NCBI GenBank assembly: GCA_016748015.1
Contig: JAAOMT010000129.1
Coordinates: 990,166-1,054,165 of the forward strand
Direction of reading: 5' to 3'
From: Geosiphon pyriformis
Taxonomy: Eukaryota > Glomeromycota > Glomeromycetes > Archaeosporales > Geosiphonaceae
Length of the DNA stretch: 64,000 nt
Notes under the pieces: generated by a model
Told to the model about the DNA's origin: nothing
Database searches by the model: none
Seen by the model: the letters and a program-made list of their open reading frames with translations, nothing else
Position numbers and translations under genes: made by a program
In this document: positions 1 through 15,171 of the stretch, one piece after another
How positions within the stretch are numbered: position 1 is the first letter of the stretch
Layout: every line of letters begins with the position of its first letter

Positions 1-3000
1 AAGGAATGTTTGGGGCTGCCACTAACACTGGCTTTGGTAAGTACTTTAAAGGCGATCACGGCCTAGAAAAGATCGAGAAACCGGGTCAAAGCAGAAAACC
101 CAAAATTTCATTCCAGGATCTTCTATTTATTGATCTTTTGATATTTAACAAAGGAACCTTTGGTGCGCCTGCCGCATCAAGCGCGACAGGAGGGTTTGGA
201 GGGTTTGGGGCGGCCGCGGGGGCAAATACTGCCGCACAGCCTTTTGGATTTGTCACTGGTTCGTGATATTTCTCTTTCATCCATTTTGTAGTTCTGAACA
301 ATTCATAGGTTTGACCTTGATTCATTTTAGGAACTAATACTGCACCTCCCAGCAGTGGTGGATTGTTTGGCGTCCAAAACAGTTCGTTTGGTAAGGATGG
401 TTTCCGTCTACGGAAATCTTATTGGATAATAAATTTAGCGAGAAATATTGAAAGACATCTATTTATGTATTTTAGTTGTGTCGAAAAAATTCTCAGTTTT
501 TGTCTTGAAATATTTTTAGGTTTGGGAGGTACCCAAGCAACTTCTGTGGTTCCTGAAAGAGGTACTGCCGCTCCTCCATATACTTCAACAAGTGAAAAAG
601 ATCAGACGGCTGGATTAACGAATCATTTCCATAGCATAAGTGCAATGCCTGCTTACAAAAATTTTTCATTTGAGGTAAAAGTTGATTTAAATCAATATTC
701 ATTATTCTAAGCACTTTTAAAAACTCGTTCATTGCATTTATATCATACTAATAGGAACTTCGATTGAAAGATTATGAGCTCGGTCGTAAACCCGGTTCCA
801 CAACCGCCACTACTAGTGCTACTTTACTTGGGGCTGGAGTAGGATCAAATTTTGGTGCAACAAATCAAAATGCTACAGCATTTGGCGCCGCAAGTAACCC
901 GTCTAGTGCATTCGGTGCTTCTAGTAATACGCCATTTGGAGCAGGAACTAGTTTTGGCTTGTCCAGTAATACAACCAGTTTTGGAGCAACTAAACCAACC
1001 ATTTCGACCGGATTTGGTGGATTTGGTAGTAATACTAATACTGCGTTTGGCTCAAACGCAGCTACTCCCACTGTCGGCGGGGGTTTATTTGCGGCCCAAT
1101 CAAAACCTGCATTTGGAGCTGGTTTTGGAACAGGACCTGGAATTAGTAGTGGACTTACCGGAGGGCTTGGTAGCACTAATGCTCTGGGTGGAGGAGGGAG
1201 TACGTATTTTAAAATAATAAAATCTATTCAGGCACAACCATCACAGACAGAAATTTAGTTGTTTTAAATTTATAGGTAACTTCTTTGGTGGATCGGGTAA
1301 TACAGGAACTTCGATGTTTGGAGCTAAGCCTACCGTTGCTACTACAGCACCTTTTGGCCAGTCTGCATCAAATCAAACTGCTGGTTTCGTAAACACTAAT
1401 ACTTTTGGTTTTGGTAGTGTATAAGGGTTTAAAATTTTTTTAACAAATCTGATCAATATTCCATTTCTAATTATTTTCATTTCTTTATAGGAAATACAAC
1501 TAAACCCACTGCTCCAACTGGAGGGTTGTTTTCCGTAAATACTACTCCCGCGGCCTCTGGCAATGTCTTTGGTGGATTAAGTAATAATTTTAACTGATTA
1601 TTTCATACTTATGCTCAATCTAATGTTATTAATATTTTCATATTATTTTCTTTCATAGGCTCATCTCAATCGAATACTGGAGCAAGTGGATTTGGAGCAT
1701 TTAATAACACTAATGCCACCAAACCGTCCGGATTTGGTCTTGGCACTCAGAGCTGTGAGTTTTTCGGCTATTCTTTAGTCATAAACCAATTTTACATTTT
1801 AGTCTTATGTTCTTTCCTTATTTACAGCTACGACCAACGCTTTTGCACCGGCACCAAGTTCATCTTCATTGTTTGCCAATCTAGGGACACCTCAAACTTC
1901 TAGTGGTTCAAGTACTTTCAATTTTAACAAACCGACTACAACTCCTTCTACATTCAATCTTCAAACACCCTTAACTGGTACCACCAATGTCTCCAGCTTC
2001 ACTCTTGGTTCCAACACAAATACCAATAGCCTAGGGAGTTACACTACAACATTAACAACTCAGCCTAATCAAACCAATATCGAACAAACTCCTTATGGAG
2101 TTATCCCAGCCTTAAACACCATCGCGCCCTCAACCACATCTTATCCTCAGACCATTTCTACTCCAACAAAATCTAATAGAAAAAAGCCCGTCACCCCCCA
2201 CTATAAATTAGCCCCTAAACCTAGTGTCCCGCTCAAAGCCCGAGTTCACTCCCCTGCTGTTCAAGGGTCTTTATCAACTGTAGATTTGAAAAACAAACCT
2301 TTACACATTTTCGATGGTCTGAGTAAGCCAGAAGCCTTAAGTCCTGATGCATTTTCTCGCAAATCTAGAGGTTTAGTAATTGATAGACCAGTTACCGATA
2401 TTGGAGCAATGAATAGCTCTCGACCTTATACTAACGGATTTAAAGGAGAATCGATTTTCAAGATCGAACCAAAAACACCTGATAACCAGGTAGGTTCATC
2501 AAAAGTGGGTTTTCAATCCTACCCCGTTGAATCGACTACATTTGGTGGAATCCTAAATGATTTGGATCAAGACATAGCCACACCTACAAAGTCTCCGAAT
2601 CCATTTAAAACACCAATATTTACTCCGGTAAAAACACCAACACCCAAAATATCATCATCTCAGACAATCGCCCAATTATTGGAAGATTCTGAGACTGGTT
2701 CACCTTCACCAAAAGCCACCCCTAAAACCAATGGCACATCTAACCAAAACGGAGATTCAGGTTTATCGAATACCGATGGCTATTGGATAAGTCCACCGTT
2801 GGAAGAACTAAAATCGATGGATGAAAAGGAAATAAAAAAAGTTACCAATTTCCAAGTAGGCCGAACTGGTTATGGGCAAATTTCTTTTGATGATGGAGTA
2901 GATCTTTCTTCGGTACCACTTGACCAAATTGCAGGAAAAATAGTCCAGTTTGACACGCGGACTTGCATTGTTTATCCTGACGAGAATTTCGTTCCAAAAC

Positions 3001-6000
3001 CTCCAGTCGGCGAGGGACTTAACCGTCCAGCCAGAATTACACTTCAAAAGTGCTGGGCTTTAGACAAAAGCACGCGGCAACCGATTAAGGATCCAAATGA
3101 TAAAAGATACAGACAAAGAATTCAACGTCTTCAAGAGACGCCAGAGACGGACTTTATTGATTTCTATGCAGAAACTGGCTCTTGGATTTTCCATGTGAAT
3201 CATTTCAGCAAATATGGCCTGGAGTTGGAATCTGAGGAAGATGAGTTTGAAGAACGGGATCTCATACAACCTAAGCCTCACCTCCTAGCATTTGTTGTGG
3301 CAAAAGGAAAGAATGATGAAAATGCTAGTGGCACTCATAAACCATCACCAGCTCAAGTTATCCCAAAGAAAACTGCACCCTCCAAAGGATTAGCCGAAAG
3401 TCTTCGATTAGATCCCAATTCTGTTTACGAAATGACTGCTGCCCTTTTTCGTTCTACTGATCAAGCACCGCGTGCACTCGACCCAGTCGCGTCAAGTAGG
3501 CCGAGTCCTTATACGATCGGCAAAAGAAATATGTCGATGGATATGGAAATCGAAACCGAAAATGAATTATCACTTCCGAGTCCTGAGGCCGAGGTGAGTC
3601 GGCTCGATTAGGCGTGGAAAGATTCAAAATAATGGCGTCGCAAAGTTTGACTACAGTAAAAATACTAGGATTTTTTATCCCAATTCATGAGGGGCGATTA
3701 TTGAAAAATCAATCTGATATCATTGATCTCATACGATAGCATCATGTGATTTTATTCATTCAACCTTTATTTCTTTCACATGCTTTCAGTCTTATTTGTT
3801 CCTGATTAATATCGAAAACTCCGATATTACACGTTAGCTTCTTTGTCATTCAATATTTTATATAATATAGTTTTACCCTTGAAATAAATATATTCCCTCT
3901 AGTTGTTTTTCTCATTTGTTAACATCCTATATACTCCTGTATATATATCGAAATAAATTCATGTTTATTCCCTCGAATAATTATCTAAAATGGAATTATG
4001 AGCAGTGTTCGATCGATGCATTAGGAAGCTTCAACTGACCTCATCATACTAAAATTAATAATATTTGTTTGTTTGTTTTTCACATACTCGTCATTACATG
4101 AATTAGCTTCGTCCATCTTTTTCCATAATTTCTCCGCCGCTTCCTCAGTTACAATTTGTTCGTCGGGGTAGACCGAATAAGTTTAGGCGTATAAGTTATT
4201 CGAAGTCGATACCGTATCAAAAAGATGGGTACTTGCAAGATGCTGGACTTGCAATGTCAAGATCTTTCCGAGTTGGATGGGGACCTAATGGGACTTTAGT
4301 ACATTGTGGGAAAGTTTGCGGTATTAAAGAAATTTGGTATGTGTTCCATTTGTTCCGCTGGCAAAATTTTCTGTTCTAAATGTTTGGCTCTTGAGTTTTT
4401 TAGGACGGATCAAACTTCTGAAACTGAAAGTGGTCTGCCAACTACTATTTATTGCGAAAGGCTAAAAATTTTTGCTGATCCCAACGAAGTAAGTGAATCA
4501 ACCAAGCTGTATTAAATTCTGCCCAGGCTCTTGGTAACCTCTTTATCTTTAGGACCACGAAAGAGTCCGACACATAAAAATTTTAAAGGCCCTTTTGCAA
4601 CACTCCGAGATTGTGCTGGATAGTGAAGGAATCCCTTTGGCTCTCACTTCATCTAAATTGACACATTCGGTATTTGCAGAGGTAGCAAATCATAGTATGT
4701 TTACCGATCACGAAAGATCAATATGGAAGCTGGGACACATATTATGGGATGAACAAGATATTCCTGGCTTAGAGAAGCAAAGGGGAGATCGTCAAGAAGA
4801 AATCAAAGAAGAAACGCGAAAACTCAACATATCAAATTGGCTTCAAAAGAATGTTAAAAAGAAAGCTGAAAACCATCTTAATGCATGTATTTCCAAAAAA
4901 GATAATCTTGGGACAATTATCTCATATCTTAGTGAGCACGAAATTGGCAAAGCTACTCTCAACGCTATACAAAACCGGGACTTTCGACTTGCAACTTTGA
5001 TCCCACAACTTGCGGGATGTGATACAAAATTTAGGGATCTTATTCAAACACAAATTCAACACTGGGAAACTACAAACGCAGCAAGATTTATACCTGACGA
5101 GCATTGGAAGATATATCAGATTTTGGCTGGAAATGTTAAAGAGATCAACAAGGTGGAAATGCTTGATTGGAAAAGATCTCTTGCCATGCATGTATGGTAT
5201 GGGGTGCCTTTAGAAGCCAGATTTAGCGAATCTTTTGAACAATATGAGGATTCACTCAAGGATAATTCACTACCAAATGAGCCAAAAGTTTCTCCACCCA
5301 CCCCATGGTATTTTGAAGAACCGAGGAAGGGACTTCGGCAATGGAAGTATCCGGATATGAATGACTCCGAGCAGTCTGATGTTTTATTTCATCTTCTCAA
5401 GTGTTGGGTTAATCCTGGACACGAATTGAAAAACATTTTAAATCCGAGATCGATTTCCCCATCACCTTTGGATTTTCGGGTGTCGTTCTTGCTTTATATG
5501 TTGACACGTTCAACCATTTCTGAAATTGATGAACATTGCTTTGAACAAGTTACCCAAAGCTTTATGTTTCAACTGGAGCGTTTGGGGTTATGGCAATGGG
5601 CTATATTTGTTGCCTTACATTTTAAAGAAGGAAAGATGTAAGTAAAGCATTATTGATAGATGCGCCTCTTTAATTATCTTTACTCAAGATTTTTTAATTT
5701 TTTAGTCGAGCACATGCCATTAAAGAATTATTGACGCGTTATTTGCCCTTCATACCTGAATATCCGAAAGATATAGATAATTCGGTTGACAATATTCAAC
5801 AATTCTTGATTGAAAGTTTAAAGGTGAAACCAGTCCACATCGCTGAAGCTAAGGTAGGTGTTTTTTTACAATTGGGTTTTCCTTTTTTGGTAATTAACTT
5901 CTTGAATAAATAGTCGGTGGCAGCCAAATATAATGAAGATATATACATGGAGGCTAGAAACTATTTAGAAGCTGAACAACACAGCGTTGGACACGACTTA

Positions 6001-6454
6001 ATCATTAAAGAAATTGCACCAAAGGCCATTTTGCTCGAAAAATATGGGGACTTGTGTTCTCTACTTGAAAGAGTAGATTCTGCTCGGGTACCGAGTTGGA
6101 GATTAGGTGGAGGGGTAAGTTTTTCTCATCATAGTCTGATAGAAATTGCTTCGTTTTAATTGAGATTCATTATAAGCTTTAATATTTTAATTTGCATAGC
6201 TATACCTCAACATTGTTGAATTGCTCATTAAACAAAGTCAGTTTAAAGAAATCCCAGAAGAAAGGAAGGGTCCTGATGAACAAAGGGATCTCCAAAGGTT
6301 ATGTCAGGAGGTTTTGACCACCCTTGAGAAAGTTGTACCTGTGAATCCTATGCAAGAGCGTTGTTTCGCTTTTGTTGAGACTCGAGCAAAAGACTTGCTG
6401 AAATTTCTCGTAGGGGAACGGCCAAATTCGATGGAATTTCTCCCTGATGAATAA
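1..6454 (+). CDS. NUP98-NUP96: Nup98-Nup96 (Nup145-type) nucleoporin precursor, 5' end outside the window
   Basis: Core nuclear-pore protein precursor. Predicted exons: 1-36, 154-258, 331-390, 520-674, 755-1199, 1276-1413, 1491-1580, 1659-1754, 1828-3593, 4149-4336, 4404-4488, 4553-5637, 5706-5853, 5914-6114, 6200-6454; all phases agree. The N-terminal half is rich in FG/GLFG repeats that bind transport receptors. Exons 4-5 encode a GLEBS-type Gle2/Rae1-binding motif (ISAMPAYKNFSFEELRLKDY). Around 2781-3230 lies the Nup98 autoproteolytic domain with the HFSKYGL cleavage motif, where self-cleavage between Phe and Ser would release Nup98 from Nup96. Exons 10-15 encode the Nup96/Nup145C helical scaffold: DAGLAMSRSFRVGWGP near 4235, then LDWKRSLAMHVWYG and LGLWQWAIFVALH. 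The 555-nt intron between the two parts is unusually long. The start codon lies upstream of the window. The family call is firm; exon 2's donor is the weakest junction. Confidence 0.93.
3594..4148 (+). other. long intron between Nup98 and Nup96 parts, with possible alternative 3' end
   Basis: GTGAGT donor at 3594 and CAG acceptor ending at 4148, phase 0 on both sides. If the intron is retained, translation stops at TAG 3609-3611, six codons on. AATAAA hexamers at 3883-3888 and 3952-3957 could serve as polyadenylation signals for a Nup98-only transcript. The splice reading is supported by the conserved Nup96 start immediately downstream; the alternative transcript is inference. Confidence 0.6.
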
Positions 6455-7428
6455 TTTTCATCAAAACACGAGACGGAAAAAGATGACAATATTTGAGCGC
6501 TATTAAACAAGGGAATTATTTACTGACCTCCATTTATGACCAAAAAAGAATAAAATATTACTAGGATTTTTAAATGGGCGAATTTTCATGCACTAATTTC
6601 TGATGGTACGTATGAAAACTTTGATCAATTAAAAGATGGCTTATTTTGCAAGTTGAACTGCAAGACGAGATTTTAATAGGGTATTGAACAAATTAGAATT
6701 GTAAAGCGAGAAACTAAGATTGCAAAATGATATCACGTAATCGGTTAGATGAGGCGCGGCAGTTAATAGAATATGAAAACATCCGCAATTCAAGGTCAAT
6801 CACAAATTTCACGTTTCTAAATCATTCGTAAAAAATACTTGGAGTTGTATGTTAATCGATCCGAACAATGATAAATTCAACTTTTATATTATAATCCAAT
6901 AATGATTATTCTCAAAAATATAACTTTTGTAACATTCACGTGATCGGCGCAGCCTGTAAACCCAATACACAAATCCCAAATCTCAAAAAGCCCAGGATGA
7001 TGTCATAGTTAGGGATAAGGAAAAAATCAAACAACCCATTCATTGAGAGGCTAGGAAATATAAAAATATAGCAATAATTATGCAAGTTTAACTAAAGATG
7101 TAAACATGACAAAAAAAAATCAAGAAAATGGAATGAGATGCTAGAATAGTATTGCATTATGTGATGTTTGTGTGAGTTTTTGGGAAAAAAAGAGGTAGGA
7201 ACACAAATGCTAATAAAAAAAAAGGGAGGAAAAGACTTTGTACAAGGAAAAAATATTTTTTGCTGGCATGGGATATTATAAAATGGAAGCGATTATAGTG
7301 AATTTTTGGCATTAATTTTGGGGCTTGAAACTGCCTTCAACATGGGTAGGATAGCCAACCCGATATTTCTCCATTTTTTAAAATTCCCATCAATGAATCA
7401 ACATACGTGCCTTTTAGGAACCAAATTC
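6455..7428. other. intergenic, convergent 3' ends
   Basis: AT-rich DNA between two converging genes, with A-runs and AATAAA-like hexamers (for example near 6548). It should contain both 3' UTRs. No coding signal or RNA gene seen. Confidence 0.6.
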
Positions 7429-8731
7429 TCAAGATGGACTAGTCTTGCCATATTTAGCCAATAACTCTTCTCGCTTTTTCTCCCATCTTCGCCATTCGCC
7501 AGTACCAACGCTGTTTCCCTGAGAACCAACCGAGAAATCCTCTACTACAGCCGGAGGCGGATTATGCTCATTCTCCCAGAGCATAGATGGTCCACCGTAT
7601 CCATACATATATTCGTCATTCCGCCAATTTCGGCCATACTGCATGGCACTGTTTGTAGTGCCGCTACTCAAGGTACGGCCACGGCGTTCGAATGGTCGAT
7701 TACGATTATAATTGTAGAAAGATTGACGACGGAAATGATGTGTAGCAACAGATTCACCACCCAGCAAAGGATTTCTTTCTTCGTCGTTTCCAAGGTGACT
7801 TCGTGAGGTACTTCGACAACATCGACATATGCAACAGCACATACATAAAATGAGGGAAAGTATAAGGATACCGACTAATGCTGAAGTTGCTGATAAGATG
7901 GCTTGTTTATGAGTAACTATTTGGGTTTTAGTTATTGAAAGTTTGAAACGAAAAGAAAAACTTGTTGAGTGTCATATTTAAAAATCGGTATGAATGATAG
8001 AAAACATTAAAGGAAAGAAAGTCGAAAAGTTTAATTCCATGGTAAACAGTAAAGTGTTTTAATGAAAATGAGCATCGCTTACCGAAACATTGTCCAAATT
8101 GGTATTCCCATCGATCTGCTTCACATAGTAATGGATTTCCGAATGGGCCATTCCAACCACCTTGTACACATCTCATTTCCTAAGTCACGACGTCAAGTTA
8201 AACCGAGGAGGAGCAGCAGCAGCAGCAGAAACGGATATAACAGACACAGGAAAAGAATCAACAAAATATTTTAATTAGTTAGGTTGGGATAAATCATTCG
8301 AAGGAGAAGCTGCTGAGATGTAAATCGTAATAGAACCGAGAATATTTATTACTCACTCTACTACAGAAACCACATTCTAGATTCATTGTACACTCTCCGC
8401 AAGAACGAAAAGTCGAACAATCTACTGTGAGGTCTTGTGAAAAAAGCGAGAATTAGTGATAAATAAACGCAGAACCAGGAAATAAAGCAAAATAAACTCG
8501 ACCATAAAAGATTGACTCTTATACGTCCGAGAGAACTTCTTGGGAATTTGCTGTAAAGCCCAAGGTGAGAGTTGAATAGTTACCTGTAACATTATTCTTG
8601 GCAAAGCTAGATTGTGCAAAAGTGAGAACTATTAAGAGTGGAATTGCAAAAAAAAGTTTCAAAGAGCCTATATTTGTTGTAGTATAAGTTTTAGGTGTTC
8701 TTAAGGATGAACATCTTTGTAGTGAAGTCAT
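7429..8731 (-). CDS. PTTG1IP/PBF-like single-pass membrane protein with PSI-like domain
   Basis: Four predicted exons on the minus strand: 8731-8584, 8424-8357, 8179-8083, 7916-7429. Together they make 801 nt, 266 residues, with closing phases. The start is the ATG at 8731. A hydrophobic signal peptide (LFFAIPLLIVLTFAQSSFA) precedes a Cys-rich PSI-like module (CSTFRSCGECTMNLECGFCS, then further Cys up to WEYQFGQCF). Then come one transmembrane helix (about AILSATSALVGILILSLILC), a juxtamembrane Cys cluster (CCCICRCC) and a cytosolic tail ending RRWEKKREELLAKYG. The order signal/PSI/TM/CCCC/basic tail with xxELxxKYG matches animal PTTG1IP, a small trafficking membrane protein. The fungal role is unknown. 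The fold call is good; orthology is inferred from architecture and the tail motif. Confidence 0.78.
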
Positions 8732-8740
8732 TATGAACAA

Positions 8741-9421
8741 ACACCCAAAGTCTCCTTGGAAAATTTAACTTTCTTTTTTGGGTTTAGAATATTTTAAAAA
8801 TTATCGTTAAATATTCAGAATCTTATGAAAGAAGATAACCGAGAGGACGGGAGTGACTGAAAAAAATATAGAGAAAAAAGAATGTGAACAAAATCAGTGG
8901 GTGGGTTTCCCCTTAAAAGCTAAAAAAGATTTACGAGTGTGGGTGTGGATACTTGAGATGGTGAGAAAGAGACTAAAATTAGCTAACTTTGATAGGCCGA
9001 GTTTATTACTTGTACATCGAAGAGAACCTGTTGTACAAAGAAGATTACAAGTTTTTTTTCAATTTTCTGGTAATGGTAAAAAGTGTGACACCATTGGGGA
9101 AGGGAAAATTTTTAGAATTTCGATTATACTACAAAACAGTGATGTATGTCCTGTCCAGCAGTGATCAAATGAAGAGCTACCATAATAAGAATAATTGAAA
9201 TGCCAGAAATACACACACCTTTTGAAGAAATGGAAGAAAAAGAAAATAAGGTGATTCAAGAATTGAGAATTGTTGTTGATTTATGTCCAGAGTTGGTCTT
9301 TTCTTTTTGTGTGTTAAATCAACCGTTTCTAAGGAATCCTCAGTTTCATTCATTAAAAAGTTATTTTCTCCATCTTTTTTATCATTAAAGTTTATTGATG
9401 TTCCATCTATTATTATTAATA
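8741..9421. other. AT-rich intergenic, no firm gene
   Basis: Upstream of the PSI-domain gene. Short open frames occur on both strands (for example + 8853-9164, and a minus frame about 9360-9210 reading MNETEDSLETVDLTHKKKR). None has a consistent start, splice sites and family, so none is called. Confidence 0.4.
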
Positions 9422-9661
9422 TTATTGTTGGTTAGGTGGTGTTTTAACTTGAAGTTTTTTTTTTTGTTGATGTTGATATTGTTGTTGATGGACATTCTCT
9501 ATGATGCGTTCGTTGTGAGTTTGATCAGCGAAGGGAAAGGCATTACGAACAAGTTTAATTTCGATTCTTTTTTTGTCTTTCAAAAAGCACGCGACAATTT
9601 TTCTTAAATTCTGTTGTAAACTATTATCACTCATTTCTTTAATTGGTGGACCAAATAACAT
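9422..9661 (-). CDS. small hypothetical ORF, 79 aa
   Basis: ATG at 9661 to TAA at 9422. It begins MLFGPPIKEMSDNSLQQNL, is mixed and charged in the middle (IVACFLKDKKRIEIKLVRN) and ends in a Gln/Lys-rich tail. The composition looks more protein-like than neighbouring frames. I recognise no family. It could be the last exon of a spliced gene, because the frame stays open upstream to 9832 through low-complexity DNA. Confidence 0.3.
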   Translation of the reverse strand: MLFGPPIKEMSDNSLQQNLRKIVACFLKDKKRIEIKLVRNAFPFADQTHNERIIENVHQQQYQHQQKKKLQVKTPPNQQ

Positions 9662-12626
<2,965 letters not shown>

Positions 12627-13703
12627 ATGTCAAAAAGTCCCAAACTCCGTCGAAATCTAAATAAATTATCTTCCCCAGTATCCAAAGACACATTTGCCAC
12701 CAAAATACAAGAGGAATCTATGGGTCAGCACAATCAGCCATATTCAATATTAGGCTTTGATCATGATCAATTTTGTTCGATGAAAGCTCGTTTGGATGGA
12801 AAAAAAGAAACATTTTTTATTAAATCTGATTCACTCACTTCCGGCCAATTAAAAGATATTCTATGTCCACACACACTCCTCTCGTCGGATCACATAAACG
12901 CTTACTTCTCGATGCTCAATGAAATTCATGACCACATTTATAGCCTCTCAACTTATTTTTATACGAGACTTGTTTCAAGTGATGAAGTTTATGATTATTC
13001 CGCTGTAACACGATGGACCAAGCATACAAATCTATTCGACAAGGAACTTGTCTTCATTCCAATAAATTTGGACCAAGTACATTGGATACTAGCCGTAATT
13101 AATATGAAAGATCGTCAAATTCAAATCTGGGATTCTTTAGGACGTACACGTTATAAAGCTACTGTGGGCAAACATCTGCGGGATTATTTAAAGGATGAGT
13201 ATAAATTTAAAAAGATTGGCGAAAATCAGAGCGCCATTCGTTCTGAATACGGCGATACAAAAAAAGACGGTGGCAAACCCAACTACCATATAGGTAATAC
13301 CAAGAAAACACGACTCATCCAAATTAACAGCCATTCAGCAAGATCACAGGGGAATATTGTTAGTAGTGCTACTCAAAGCACAAGGGGCAACAGCACTTAT
13401 TCAAACGATAAATTGGAGCAAGATGAAGATGATTTCAAAGTTGTTGACAAGTTTCTTCGGCAAAGTGGACCACAGTCTGATGGCACATCTTGTGGGGTAT
13501 TTGTTTGCTTAATCGCTCGACTTTTGGCAGAACGCCAACCAGAAGAGGACATACAGAAAGTCATATTTAAAGATGAGGCTGCTGATGAATATCGAAAAAC
13601 AATGACATTGGAGCTTTTTACCTTCGCCACCCGAGATGAAATCGTTGTCTCTGGAGAGAATCAATTCGATTATGAGTCTGATGGATTCCATATGATACCA
13701 TAA
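12627..13703 (+). CDS. Ulp1/SENP-type cysteine protease (peptidase family C48)
   Basis: Intronless, 358 residues, ATG at 12627. C48 proteases remove SUMO or NEDD8-like modifiers from proteins. The catalytic set is visible in order: His152 (QVHWILAV), Asp169 (IWDSLG), Gln283 (GPQSDGTSCG) and Cys289 (SCGVF). About 100 residues of polar, low-complexity sequence separate the Asp motif from the Gln/Cys motif, where simple Ulp1 cores have a short loop, so a large insert splits the catalytic domain. The N-terminus (to ~35) is short and basic. Substrate (SUMO, NEDD8 or other) cannot be read from the sequence. Lack of introns contrasts with every other intact gene here; many C48-like genes in fungi derive from transposons, but no transposon ends are seen nearby. 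Confidence 0.88.
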   Translation: MSKSPKLRRNLNKLSSPVSKDTFATKIQEESMGQHNQPYSILGFDHDQFCSMKARLDGKKETFFIKSDSLTSGQLKDILCPHTLLSSDHINAYFSMLNEIHDHIYSLSTYFYTRLVSSDEVYDYSAVTRWTKHTNLFDKELVFIPINLDQVHWILAVINMKDRQIQIWDSLGRTRYKATVGKHLRDYLKDEYKFKKIGENQSAIRSEYGDTKKDGGKPNYHIGNTKKTRLIQINSHSARSQGNIVSSATQSTRGNSTYSNDKLEQDEDDFKVVDKFLRQSGPQSDGTSCGVFVCLIARLLAERQPEEDIQKVIFKDEAADEYRKTMTLELFTFATRDEIVVSGENQFDYESDGFHMIP

Positions 13704-14410
13704 TTTAATTGAAATTTTCTACATGAGCATTTAAGATTAGCAGAACAAGATGGAAGGATTTGAAAAGTTTCTTAAATTGAGGATGAACAAAAAGTTCTAG
13801 GATCGGATTGCTCAAATGTTCCAAAGGTAACATTCTTACTCTTGAATATTCAAAAAAGGAACCCATGGCGTAGTTTGTCATGTAGCTATTATGCTCCATA
13901 TACCCAATTCACATTATATCATCCCAACATTCAAAGAAAAAATTTCTTCGAAACTCTGGGATCCCCATGGACCGACAGTTGGATTTAACTCACCTTTGAG
14001 TCTTTGATTTCGCTTCACTTTAAAGATTAATGGGTCAATTATTTTTAAAATATGGGGGCAACAGAATGAGCTCTTTTAGATGGTTCATCATCACCTCAAT
14101 CAATCTATGATGAGAAACGGTACAGAGCATGGGAAATGTTGCAATCCCGCTATATTGTATACTTTTTTGAATAAATTTGGGTTCCCGCCCGGATCATATA
14201 TAACGTTGAGTAGCTGTTGATCATTCGATAGTAAAGAAAATTTTCTGCTGGATCATTCAAAGTAAAAATAGTAGTGCTTGATTTTATTATTCAGTGAAAT
14301 TTAATGCTCTAAAAAAATTATTTATTTAGTTAATTTTGTTAAGGGTATTAAAGTACATTGGCAAAAGTAAATTTTTATACATGAATACACTAATATATGT
14401 TAATATTATT
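13704..14410. other. 3' flank and intergenic DNA of the protease gene
   Basis: AT-rich, no coding signal apart from a short minus-strand frame (13705-13899) that I judge spurious. Confidence 0.4.
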
Positions 14411-14482
14411 GATTGGGTGGCTGGTCACGTGCGGACAAAGCATGAGCTGCTTCGTAAAGCAATGATAATAATAATAAATCTT
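14411..14482 (+). mobile_element. 3'-end fragment of a LINE-like element
   Basis: Begins GGGTGGCTGGTCACGTG and ends CTTCGTAAAGCAATGATAATAATAATAAAT. The same start and the same CTTCGT(T)AAAGCA plus (ATA)n tail occur at 44111-44220, and a related start occurs in the 3' UTR of the LINE at 33331. The simple-repeat tail fits a 5'-truncated LINE insertion. Confidence 0.55.
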
Positions 14483-14972
14483 TGTTTTAATTTTATTTTA
14501 ATCATTTGAATTGATTTTCAAATAATTTAGAAATCATATAATTATGAAAATTATTTTTTTAAATTAATATTAATCTAAAAATCTTAAAATTAAAATCAAT
14601 TGATATATATGTTTTCATGTTTAATAACAAAATTAGCTTGCATTTTTTTTTAAATCAATTTAGATATAAATTTTTATATATCTAAAATGATTATAAAATT
14701 AATAATTAATTAAATTTGTTATTTTTTTATATGTTGAAGCTTGTTTTAATAAAAATAAAAAATAATATTATATAATTAATTATAATTAAATAATGTTATT
14801 TTTTATAAATTAAAATATTTATTTTCAAATTTTATTATTAAAACTTGAAATTTTCTATTTTAAAATCATTTTAAAAGTGTAATAAAAACTAAAATAAGAT
14901 TTATCTAATTAAATTTTCTATAAATATCTAATTATTTAAATTGACAAAAATATATATATTTAAGATTTAAAT
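14483..14972. other. very AT-rich spacer
   Basis: Near-homopolymeric A/T DNA between two LINE-tail fragments; probably decayed repeat sequence. No gene. Confidence 0.45.
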
Positions 14973-15045
14973 ATCGGGTGGCTGGTCATGCATGATCTAC
15001 TTCTATAATAGTGCTCACGCGCAATGTAAATAAAAACAGCTTTAA
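14973..15045 (+). mobile_element. second LINE-tail-like fragment
   Basis: Starts CGGGTGGCTGGTCATGCATG, matching the first 14-15 bases of the 14411 and 44111 copies, then diverges. Treated as a shorter, older fragment of the same family. Confidence 0.4.
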
Positions 15046-15171
15046 AATTTCCAACTTAACGAGTAAAACTCTTCCATTATAATCTTACATCTTTTATCTA
15101 ATATGTAAGATCTCCCAATATGTCACGAAGAACACGCTTACAATAGTTTTTTTGAATTAAACTTTTCCCTT

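Noticed and set aside
8853-9198. Overlapping plus-strand frames of 69-103 codons
   Set aside because: No family, no splice context, and competing open frames on the minus strand. I cannot tell which, if any, is real.
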